From an uncultured Clostridia bacterium (GTDB taxonomy: Bacteria > Bacillota > Clostridia > Oscillospirales > Oscillospiraceae), in NCBI GenBank assembly GCA_946187475.1, contig CAMHRJ010000175.1, positions 1 to 5,131 on the forward strand: a stretch of DNA of 5,131 nucleotides. The letters are read 5' to 3'. The position numbers were made by a program, and so were the translations under genes. Below, piece by piece: positions 1 to 5,131 of the stretch. The notes beneath the pieces are model-generated. The model saw only the letters and a program-made list of their open reading frames with translations. It had not been told where the DNA came from and made no database searches. Position 1 is the first letter of the stretch; every line of letters starts with the position of its first letter.

Positions 1-891
1 GACGTCGGTGAAGATGTCCGGCAGCGGCGCGACGTCGATGCGCTCGTCGCCGCGGACGATCTGCAGACCTGTCGCCTCAAAATCCAGCTTCTCCTCGGTA
101 AAGATCAGCTTGAGCAGTACGCCCACGTCGGTGTACTGGTGCACGCGCTGATAGTTGGTATCGAAGATGAAGTTGCCCAGGGAGTAGAAGATCGCCTTGC
201 CGTTGTCAAACAGCTCGTAATTCTCCGGCACGTGGGGGTGGTGCGCCACCACCACGTCAGCGCCCAGCTCCAGGAACTTCAGATACCGATCCCTGGTGTA
301 GGGATTGGGCAGGCTGGTGAACTCCTCGCCGCCGTGGGAGACGACCACGCACCAGCGGCACTTGCTCTTGACCTCCGCGATGCGCTTTGCTATGTACTCC
401 ATATCGTTCCAGCGGAAAATGCCCGGCTCGGTGGCGGTGGCAGGGATGCACTCCGACAGATACGCCACACCAAACATGCCGATGCCGCCCGCCTCATCCA
501 GGTAAACCGGCTCGGATGCCTCCACCTCGTTGAGACCGGCGCCGATCGTCCGGCAGCCCAGCTGCGCCGCCAGGGCGCGCGTGTTCACCAGGCCCTCGCG
601 GCCGGCGTCCATGGTGTGGTTGTTGCCGATGGACCAGATGTCCGCGCCGATGCGCCGGAGCACCTGTGTCACCTCGGGACTCATGCTGTGGAAGAACACA
701 CCGTGGCTTCCGTTGTCCTCCGCGTCGATGAGCGGGCCCTCCACGTTGGCCACTACGTGATCCGCGCTGTGGAAGAAGTCCAGCAGCGGCTGGGAGAGCA
801 GGTTCTCGTCCTTCCACCGCTGGTCCATGTAGCGGTCAAAGCCGATGTCGCCGGTGAAAATGATCGAAGTTTTGTTCTTTTGATTCGCCAT
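1..891 (-). CDS. CapA family protein (PGA_cap, metallophosphoesterase-like), 3' end cut off by the window
   Basis: The frame is open from the ATG at 891 to the left edge: 297 codons, no stop, so the C-terminus is missing. CapA-family hallmarks appear in order: FTGDIGFDR (12-20, with the N-terminal GD), NVEGPL (49-54), SIGNNHTMDAG (87-97), HGGEEF (186-191), GADVVVAHHPHV (210-221) and YSLGNFIFD (236-244). The Asp, Asn-His and HxPH residues match the metal-site pattern of calcineurin-like phosphoesterases, to which this family is related. CapA/PgsA proteins are known from poly-gamma-glutamate capsule synthesis, but those carry an N-terminal membrane anchor. Here the N-terminus (MANQKNKTSIIF) has no hydrophobic signal, so a cytoplasmic enzyme is inferred and a capsule role is doubtful. 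The start is supported by AGGAG at 898-902, 6 nt upstream. The gene lies 13 nt after the pepD stop and is probably co-transcribed with it. Family assignment is firm; the reaction is unknown. Confidence 0.
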   Translation of the reverse strand, partial: MANQKNKTSIIFTGDIGFDRYMDQRWKDENLLSQPLLDFFHSADHVVANVEGPLIDAEDNGSHGVFFHSMSPEVTQVLRRIGADIWSIGNNHTMDAGREGLVNTRALAAQLGCRTIGAGLNEVEASEPVYLDEAGGIGMFGVAYLSECIPATATEPGIFRWNDMEYIAKRIAEVKSKCRWCVVVSHGGEEFTSLPNPYTRDRYLKFLELGADVVVAHHPHVPENYELFDNGKAIFYSLGNFIFDTNYQRVHQYTDVGVLLKLIFTEEKLDFEATGLQIVRGDERIDVAPLPDIFTDV

Positions 892-897
892 GCTTGT

Positions 898-902
898 CTC
901 CT
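898..902 (-). promoter_or_regulatory. Ribosome binding site of the capA-family gene
   Basis: AGGAG on the minus strand, 6 nt before the ATG at 891. It fills most of the 13-nt gap after the pepD stop codon, leaving no room for a promoter, so this gene depends on transcription from upstream or from a promoter inside pepD. Confidence 0.
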
Positions 903-904
903 GT

Positions 905-2344
905 TCAACGAATGCGCTTGAGGGTCTCCAGCGTCAGCTGCCACACGCGCCGGGTGGAGGCGATGTGCAGCCGCTCCCGCGGCGTATGGATGTTGGTCAG
1001 GTCAGGGCCGAAGGAGATGCAGTCCAGCTCCGGCATCTTGCCGGAGAGGATGCCGCACTCCAGTCCCGCGTGGAGCGCCGCAATGGTCGGCTCCTCACCG
1101 TAGACGGCGCGGAAGGCCTCCACCGTGACGTCGCGCAGCGGGGAGTCGGGCCGGTACTCCCAGGCGGAGTAGGACGCGGGGATCTCGATGCTGCCGCCCA
1201 GGGCTTCGGTCAGCGCCGCCACGCGCTCGGTGGTCTCGTCCTTCTGGGAGTTGACGCTGGAGCGCACCATGAAGCGGGCCGTCACCTTGTCCTCCTCGGA
1301 GAACACCTGACCCAGGTTGAGGGAGGTCTGCACCAGGCCCGGCACGTCGGCGCTCATCATCTGCACGCCGTTGGGCGCGCAGAACAGAAAGCAGATCACG
1401 CGGCGGGTGCTGTCCGCGTCCAGCGCGGGGCCGGCGGCCTCCGCGGGGGAAAGACGCACGGATACGCCGCTGTCCGCGGTGTGGAACTCGCCCTTGAGCG
1501 CCGCGTCCAGCTCGGTCACGACGCGCTGCGCTGCGGCGGCGTTCGCCACGGTGATCACCGCGGAGGCGTCCCGCGGGATGGCGTTGTCCTTGGTGCCGCC
1601 GCGTACGTCCACGATGCGCACTTCGGTCTTCTCCGAAAGCTCATAGAGCGCGCGGCCCATGAGGATGTTGGAATTGGCGCGGCCCTTGTGGATCTCCTCG
1701 CCGGAGTGGCCGCCGATCAGCCCATCCACCGTCAGGGTGAAGGTCTCGCCGGCGAAGGGCTCGCGCTTCACGGGAAGGGTGCACACCGCGCGGGTCGAGC
1801 CGGCACAGCTGACGGTCAGCACCTTCTCCTCCTCGGAGTCGATGTTGATCATGTACTTTGCCTTGAGGTCGGAGGCGTCCAGCGCGCGGGCGCCGATCAT
1901 GCCCACCTCCTCGTCCACGGTGAACAGGCACTCCAGCGGTCCGTGGGCGATATCGTCCGCGTCCAGGATCGCAAGGCCCATCGCCACGGCGATGCCGTCG
2001 TCCCCGCCCAGAGTGGTGCCCCGAGCGCCGACCTCGTCACCGTCCACGAACAGGTCGAGACTCTCCGTCTCCATGTCCTTGGCGCAGTCCGGATCCTTCT
2101 CGCAGACCATGTCCATATGGCCCTGCAGCATCACCGTGGGGGCGTTTTCGTAACCCGGCGTCGCGCCCTTCCAGATGATGACGTTGTTGGCCTCGTCCTG
2201 GCGGTACTTCAGCCCGCGCTCTTTGGCGAAGGCGACCAGATAGTCGCTGATGGCCTTCGTGTGATAGGACCCGTGGGGGATGGCGCAGATCTGCTCAAAA
2301 AAGTGAAAAACGTTTTTCGGCTCCAGGCCGGATAGCACATTCAT
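905..2344 (-). CDS. pepD: Xaa-His dipeptidase (aminoacyl-histidine dipeptidase), M20 metallopeptidase family
   Basis: A 479-residue protein, close to the roughly 485 of E. coli PepD. PepD is a cytoplasmic two-zinc dipeptidase that cleaves Xaa-His and other unblocked dipeptides. The M20 site is complete: GHMD (His76 metal ligand, Asp78 catalytic), LGGDDG (Asp115 bridging the metals), VDEEVG (Glu145 general base, Glu146 ligand), NIDSEE (Asp169 ligand) and IHTPRER (His453 ligand). GLIGGHSGEEI (208-218) supplies the lid-domain His213 of this family. The lid domain spans about 185-390 between two halves of the catalytic domain. There is no signal peptide. The start at 2344 is chosen because AGGAGG lies 7 nt upstream (2352-2357) and PepD homology begins there; an in-frame ATG at 2371 would add nine residues inside the upstream gene. 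The ATG overlaps the upstream stop as ATGA, implying translational coupling. Its DNA is visibly more GC-rich than the two genes upstream. The family call is very secure; the natural dipeptide is not. Confidence 0.
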   Translation of the reverse strand: MNVLSGLEPKNVFHFFEQICAIPHGSYHTKAISDYLVAFAKERGLKYRQDEANNVIIWKGATPGYENAPTVMLQGHMDMVCEKDPDCAKDMETESLDLFVDGDEVGARGTTLGGDDGIAVAMGLAILDADDIAHGPLECLFTVDEEVGMIGARALDASDLKAKYMINIDSEEEKVLTVSCAGSTRAVCTLPVKREPFAGETFTLTVDGLIGGHSGEEIHKGRANSNILMGRALYELSEKTEVRIVDVRGGTKDNAIPRDASAVITVANAAAAQRVVTELDAALKGEFHTADSGVSVRLSPAEAAGPALDADSTRRVICFLFCAPNGVQMMSADVPGLVQTSLNLGQVFSEEDKVTARFMVRSSVNSQKDETTERVAALTEALGGSIEIPASYSAWEYRPDSPLRDVTVEAFRAVYGEEPTIAALHAGLECGILSGKMPELDCISFGPDLTNIHTPRERLHIASTRRVWQLTLETLKRIR

Positions 2345-3738
2345 CCTATAGCCTCCTCTTGCTCCTCGCACAGGAGAATTTCTTTGCTGCGCTCAAATTC
2401 ATAGCTGCGCAAGCCACGCTTGTCCGTCTCGATTTCTCCGAGTTGGTTGTCGTAGGGATCCATGCGCCAATACTGTTTCGGGACAGTAAACGGCGCTTGG
2501 AATTCACGATTCGCCACCATACGGTAAGCGTCAAGATTTCCGAAGTAAAAGCGGCGGCGCTCTTCATTCTGCGCGCGCACTGCCGCAGTACCGTAGGACG
2601 GGTCAGCAAAAAGCCATCCGTAAGGTGCAATATAAAAGCGCACCCAATCATGTCCCCCGATAAAATCTGGCTCCGCCGTCAGTCCGCTCTGCCATTGCGC
2701 GGGAATACCGGCACAACGGCAAAGCGTAAGGAACAGCAGTGCAAACACACCGCAATCGCCGGTGTAGCTGCGGGCACAGGACTGCGCAATGTCCTCCAGA
2801 ATAAAGTACGAGGGCATAAAGTTGTACCGCATCTGCAACGTAATGAAATCATAAAACCGGCGGGCCTTTTCCAGCGGATTATCCGTGCCTTTCGTCAGTT
2901 TGTCCACAAGAGAATGGATGAACGGAGTAAATACGACGTGCGGAGCGATCTCTTCCGTATCGAAGGTCGGCTGTACCGAATCCGCCCGGACATCAGAGAG
3001 ATCGTGATACGTTGCCGTATGCAAATAGGAATACTCCACGACAAACGGATGATTCTCTGTCATCGTCTCCTCCCAGCAAACCGTGCGCTGCGCGGCATCC
3101 TCCGGTGCCACACGCCCGGTCTCCGGAAAAATCTTTTCAATGCGGATATCGCTCTGCTGCTCGCATGCTGCAGGAATAGGCAGGTGCGCGCGGACAAACA
3201 TTCCCGGCAAGAAGCACTCATCCTTCACACGCACGCTCGCGCGGATGCGGATACGGTTGGTCATGCTTCCGTTCTGCCGCATCAGACGTGCCACGCGATC
3301 CAGGCGGCCTTCGCCCTCTTCCCGCGTCACGCTCTCCACGCCATGCATCATAACGCCTGCGCGCTGTGCAAAGGCAGGTTCAGCCTTGCACATGGAGGAA
3401 AAGAAGCGGTTGAAAAAGTGCATCTCTCCGTTGAGATAGACCCAGCCAATCTTACCTGCGTCCACGCGTTCGTCAAATTCCTTTTCTGTGAAGTCCGGAA
3501 TATGTTGCCGTATTTCAGCAAGCGCATCTGCGCGGGTCAGCGGATAATCTTCCGGTATACGGCACATAATCTCGCGTTCGACCGTCATACAGTTGCGCAG
3601 CGCTTCAGGTAAATCCTGCCGTCTGAGTTCCCTGTCAATCAGCCGAATTGCACCTTCCAGATCGCCCCATGCTTTGCGGCGGGCAATGTCTTCTGGCAAT
3701 CCCACGCTCAAGAAGCGAAACATTTCATTCTGATTCAT
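2341..3738 (-). CDS. Transglutaminase-like (papain-fold) domain protein, probably a cytoplasmic peptidase or amidase
   Basis: A 465-residue protein with no signal peptide or membrane segment. The C-terminal part (about 270-400) has the transglutaminase-like catalytic triad: TGDCGVFALL with Cys329, GGHDWVRFY with His363, and LFADPSYG with Asp379; CAGIPAQW (342-349) is the usual GIPA-type segment after the Cys helix. Residues about 160-245 are strand-rich and include LPIP (186-189), resembling the beta domain that precedes the catalytic core in many bacterial members. The first 150 residues are mostly helical and charged, and I do not recognise them. Bacterial proteins with this core are more often cysteine proteases or amidases than cross-linking enzymes, so hydrolysis of a peptide or isopeptide bond is inferred. 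The start at 3738 has AGGAGG 6 nt upstream; an in-frame ATG at 3774 falls in the hairpin and has no such site. The stop overlaps the pepD start. The domain call is strong, the substrate unknown. Confidence 0.
   Translation of the reverse strand: MNQNEMFRFLSVGLPEDIARRKAWGDLEGAIRLIDRELRRQDLPEALRNCMTVEREIMCRIPEDYPLTRADALAEIRQHIPDFTEKEFDERVDAGKIGWVYLNGEMHFFNRFFSSMCKAEPAFAQRAGVMMHGVESVTREEGEGRLDRVARLMRQNGSMTNRIRIRASVRVKDECFLPGMFVRAHLPIPAACEQQSDIRIEKIFPETGRVAPEDAAQRTVCWEETMTENHPFVVEYSYLHTATYHDLSDVRADSVQPTFDTEEIAPHVVFTPFIHSLVDKLTKGTDNPLEKARRFYDFITLQMRYNFMPSYFILEDIAQSCARSYTGDCGVFALLFLTLCRCAGIPAQWQSGLTAEPDFIGGHDWVRFYIAPYGWLFADPSYGTAAVRAQNEERRRFYFGNLDAYRMVANREFQAPFTVPKQYWRMDPYDNQLGEIETDKRGLRSYEFERSKEILLCEEQEEAIG
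2352..2357 (-). promoter_or_regulatory. Ribosome binding site of pepD
   Basis: AGGAGG on the minus strand, 7 nt before the ATG at 2344 and inside the last codons of the transglutaminase-like gene. It decides the pepD start in favour of 2344 over the in-frame ATG at 2371, which would lie upstream of this site. Confidence 0.
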
Positions 3739-3744
3739 TATGCT

Positions 3745-3750
3745 CCTCCT
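3745..3750 (-). promoter_or_regulatory. Ribosome binding site of the transglutaminase-like gene
   Basis: AGGAGG on the minus strand, 6 nt before the ATG at 3738. It begins 3 nt downstream of the base of the intercistronic hairpin, so the site is not inside the stem, but hairpin folding could affect ribosome access. It decides the start against the in-frame ATG at 3774. Confidence 0.
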
Positions 3751-3753
3751 GTT

Positions 3754-3783
3754 TGTGCCGAGGTGCAAAAGCACCTCGGCACA
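3754..3783 (-). other. Perfect intercistronic stem-loop (13-bp stem, 4-nt loop)
   Basis: The minus-strand arm TGTGCCGAGGTGC (3783-3771), loop TTTT, and its exact complement (3766-3754) form a 13-bp GC-rich hairpin. It starts 6 nt after the DUF819 stop codon and ends 3 nt before the AGGAGG of the next gene. It is strong enough for an intrinsic terminator, but the bases after it on the minus strand (AAACAGGAGG) contain no U-tract, and the plus-strand side (TCAAAATCAGG) has none either. A role as an mRNA-stabilising or processing element that separates the expression of transporter and enzymes, or as a weak attenuator, is inferred. The structure is certain from the sequence; the role is not. Confidence 0.
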
Positions 3784-3789
3784 TCAAAA

Positions 3790-4974
3790 TCAGGACAGCA
3801 TTTTCAGCAATGCGCCCATACCAAGGCCGGCAAAATTACCAATTGCCGCGCCAAGCACACCCATGAGAACGCCGATACCGGCATACGCCTCATTGTACGA
3901 GCAAGCGATGATCGGTGCAGAAGCAGAGCCGCCGATATTTGCCACCGACGCCGTGGAAACCATGCACAGATCCCAGTGGAACAGCTTCGAGAGAATGTAC
4001 ATACCGACGACATGAATCACAAGAATGAACACGCCGTAGACAACCCACATCGGGGCGGAAAGCAGATCGTTCAGCGGAGCCTGCGTAGCAAGCAGCGAAA
4101 CAACCGCATACAGCAGGATCGTGGAAAGCTCTTCCACAGCAGGCAGACGGCCAATGGACGTCATGGCACATACCAGACCAAGGATCGTGACGAACACGGT
4201 GGTGCAAGTGCCCTTATCAAACATACCAAGGCCGATAGCCTTAAAGCCGGTATTCATCAGGAGACCGATCTTCTGAGCGCAAGCGGAAACCATCAGTGCA
4301 AGACCGATCAGCCAGATCCAGTCGGCAGCCTTGGCCTGCTTTTTATCCTTGGCGATTTCAGCGTTTGCCGCGTCAGCAACCGCCATCAGCTTGGATTTGT
4401 CAGCCTTTGTGGCATTATCCCACTTATCCGCATACTTCACCATGAACAGCAGCAGCGCAATCCACAGCGAATAGCACACCGTATCAAGCGCAAGTGCGCA
4501 GGCATATGCGCCTGGATCGACCGGCAGTGCGTCACCCATAGCCGCCATGTTAGCGCTTCCACCAACCCAAGAGGCATACAACGCAGCGGTTGCACCCCAG
4601 GTATCGGCACCGAGAGCACCCTTGAAAATGGGGTAGCCGACCAAGAATCCAACTGCAAGCGTCAGTGAGCAGCCAAGAAAGATTGCAATCATGCGACCGG
4701 AGAGCTTTGCCAGCTTGCGAAAGTCGCAGCGCAGCAGCATGACAAAGATCATCGCATAAAGCAGGTTGTTTTTCAGCACACCGTAGGCAGCGGAGCACTC
4801 CTCACTGTTGTACAGGCCCATCGTACAAAAGGCCATGTTGAGGATGTAGATCCACACCAGCGGAGGTGCATAGTTGAACACTTTCCACTTGCCGTACTTT
4901 TCCAGTGCCAGCAGACTGCCGGCAAGGAACAACAGAAACGCGATGTAAGTAAAGCCATTGGTAATCGTAAACAT
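3790..4974 (-). CDS. DUF819 (YjcL-like) family integral membrane protein, probable transporter
   Basis: A 394-residue polytopic protein, close to the roughly 400 of the DUF819/YjcL family. About ten hydrophobic segments can be seen, near 8-24, 38-53, 69-82, 92-116, 127-146, 155-180, 218-235, 257-272, 282-328 (two spans) and 363-388. A charged, Lys/Asp/Ala-rich stretch at 181-216 separates two halves. Each half carries a similar glycine-rich motif, WVGGSANMAAM (136-146) and NIGGSASAPII (346-356), pointing to an internal duplication like that of cation/proton antiporter and anion transporter folds, to which I believe this family is related. The substrate is not established. The ATG at 4974 has AAGGAGG 7 nt upstream (4982-4988). 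It is the first gene of the cluster and is followed after 51 nt by the transglutaminase-like gene, which suggests import of a peptide-like compound for the cytoplasmic enzymes (inference). Confidence 0.
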   Translation of the reverse strand: MFTITNGFTYIAFLLFLAGSLLALEKYGKWKVFNYAPPLVWIYILNMAFCTMGLYNSEECSAAYGVLKNNLLYAMIFVMLLRCDFRKLAKLSGRMIAIFLGCSLTLAVGFLVGYPIFKGALGADTWGATAALYASWVGGSANMAAMGDALPVDPGAYACALALDTVCYSLWIALLLFMVKYADKWDNATKADKSKLMAVADAANAEIAKDKKQAKAADWIWLIGLALMVSACAQKIGLLMNTGFKAIGLGMFDKGTCTTVFVTILGLVCAMTSIGRLPAVEELSTILLYAVVSLLATQAPLNDLLSAPMWVVYGVFILVIHVVGMYILSKLFHWDLCMVSTASVANIGGSASAPIIACSYNEAYAGIGVLMGVLGAAIGNFAGLGMGALLKMLS

Positions 4975-4981
4975 AGTTTCT

Positions 4982-4988
4982 CCTCCTT
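4982..4988 (-). promoter_or_regulatory. Ribosome binding site of the DUF819 gene
   Basis: AAGGAGG on the minus strand, 7 nt before the ATG at 4974. Its first two A residues also belong to the 3' arm of an AT-rich inverted repeat at 4987-5003. Confidence 0.
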
Positions 4989-5003
4989 AAAATTTTATTT
5001 TAA
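4987..5003 (-). repeat. AT-rich inverted repeat touching the ribosome binding site
   Basis: On the minus strand TTAAAAT, a 3-nt spacer AAA, then ATTTTAA: a perfect 7-bp inverted repeat. As RNA the stem is weak. The segment TAAAAT (5002-4997) matches the -10 consensus at five of six positions, but the sequence 16-18 bp further upstream is G-rich and does not resemble a -35 box. A promoter here would give a leader of only about 15 nt. It may be a protein-binding site, a promoter element or simply AT-rich leader. Confidence 0.
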
Positions 5004-5025
5004 GCGGGTGAGTTAGTCCCCCCCT

Positions 5026-5078
5026 AAAAACAAAAAATCCCAGCAGTCGGGCACAAAGAAACGCCTGAGCATACTGGG
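5026..5078 (-). terminator. Rho-independent terminator, or attenuator, upstream of the DUF819 gene
   Basis: On the minus strand CCCAGTA (5078-5072) pairs with TGCTGGG (5045-5039), including one G-U pair. After a small internal loop, TCAGGC (5068-5063) pairs with GCCCGA (5052-5047) with one mismatch, closing a 10-nt loop. The stem is followed by A, six T, G and five T (5038-5026), a typical U-tract. The hairpin points toward the DUF819 gene, which starts 51 nt beyond the U-tract. It either ends an upstream transcript or acts as an attenuator in the operon leader. With only 53 nt of sequence before it in the window, the two cannot be separated. Confidence 0.
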
Positions 5079-5091
5079 TTTCAGCTGCGAC

Positions 5092-5112
5092 GCTGTCGGG
5101 GGAACCGACGGC
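5092..5112 (-). other. Small GC-rich stem-loop upstream of the terminator
   Basis: On the minus strand GCCGTCGG (5112-5105) pairs with CCGACAGC (5099-5092), an 8-bp stem with one G-U pair and a 5-nt loop TTCCC. It lies 13 nt before the terminator stem. It could be part of a structured leader or the 3' part of an upstream gene. I did not find a T-box, SAM, TPP, glycine or cobalamin riboswitch consensus around it. Confidence 0.
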
Positions 5113-5131
5113 AAGCAGACATGAAGCAGAT

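Noticed and set aside
139..921. Plus-strand open frame (260 codons) opposite the CapA gene
   Set aside because: Antisense shadow; the minus strand encodes all CapA motifs in one uninterrupted frame with a ribosome binding site.
2305..2318. Perfect 14-bp palindrome GAAAAACGTTTTTC near the start of pepD
   Set aside because: It falls in codons for Lys-Asn-Val-Phe-His in a conserved part of the protein and is explained by A- and T-rich codons. No second copy or operator context was seen.
890..2335. Long plus-strand open frame (481 codons) opposite pepD
   Set aside because: It is the antisense shadow of a gene with a complete M20 catalytic site. Its translation is rich in His, Gly, Arg and Val without recognisable motifs, typical of the reverse of GC-rich coding DNA.
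2359..3612. Plus-strand open frame (417 codons) opposite the transglutaminase-like gene
   Set aside because: The minus-strand frame has the catalytic triad and proper start signals; the plus-strand translation shows no domain and is unusually rich in Arg, His and Cys.
3739..3774. Earlier in-frame start (3774) adding 12 residues to the transglutaminase-like protein
   Set aside because: That ATG lies in the 5' arm of the hairpin and has no Shine-Dalgarno site, while the ATG at 3738 has AGGAGG at ideal spacing.
3763..4668. Plus-strand open frame (301 codons) opposite the DUF819 gene
   Set aside because: Composition (His, Arg, Gln, Asn-rich) is typical of the antisense of a membrane-protein gene, and there is no ribosome binding site.
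5039..5112. Possible tRNA, T-box or riboswitch in the upstream region
   Set aside because: No cloverleaf, no T-box UGGNACC-type sequence, and no consensus core of the common riboswitches could be found in the bases present.
4987..5130. Minus-strand frame open for 47 codons from the window edge through the terminator
   Set aside because: It has no start codon in the window, reads through the terminator stem and U-tract, and its end is forced by the AT-rich leader; chance is the simplest explanation.

Overview
The window holds four consecutive genes, all on the minus strand and reading from right to left. They are a DUF819-family membrane protein (probable transporter), a transglutaminase-like protein, a PepD-type Xaa-His dipeptidase, and the first 297 codons of a CapA-family protein that runs off the left edge. 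Every gene has a purine-rich Shine-Dalgarno site (AGGAG, AGGAGG or AAGGAGG) 6-7 nt before its ATG. The middle two share a 4-nt ATGA stop/start overlap, and the last two are 13 nt apart, so an operon is likely. The GC-rich coding sequence, strong Shine-Dalgarno sites and gene families suggest a Gram-positive Clostridia-type gut anaerobe, perhaps of the Oscillospiraceae. That assignment is an inference, not a proof.

Layout: 5131-4975 is upstream DNA. It contains a rho-independent terminator pointing into the operon, a run of seven G, an AT-rich inverted repeat and the first ribosome binding site. 4974-3790 is the DUF819 membrane protein. 3789-3739 is an intercistronic gap with a perfect 13-bp hairpin whose base lies 3 nt from the next ribosome binding site. 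3738-2341 is the transglutaminase-like protein. 2344-905 is the dipeptidase. 891-1 is the partial CapA gene. No RNA genes, CRISPR arrays or insertion sequences were found.

How the genes may work together (inference): a multi-pass transporter, two cytoplasmic enzymes with complete catalytic residues for breaking amide or peptide bonds, and a CapA-type protein without a signal peptide fit a module that imports a small peptide or conjugate and breaks it down. The substrate cannot be read from the sequence. Two features deserve a second look: the control elements (a terminator ahead of the first gene with no convincing promoter after it, and the hairpin between genes 1 and 2), and the step in base composition at the ATGA junction, with capA and pepD clearly more GC-rich than the two upstream genes.
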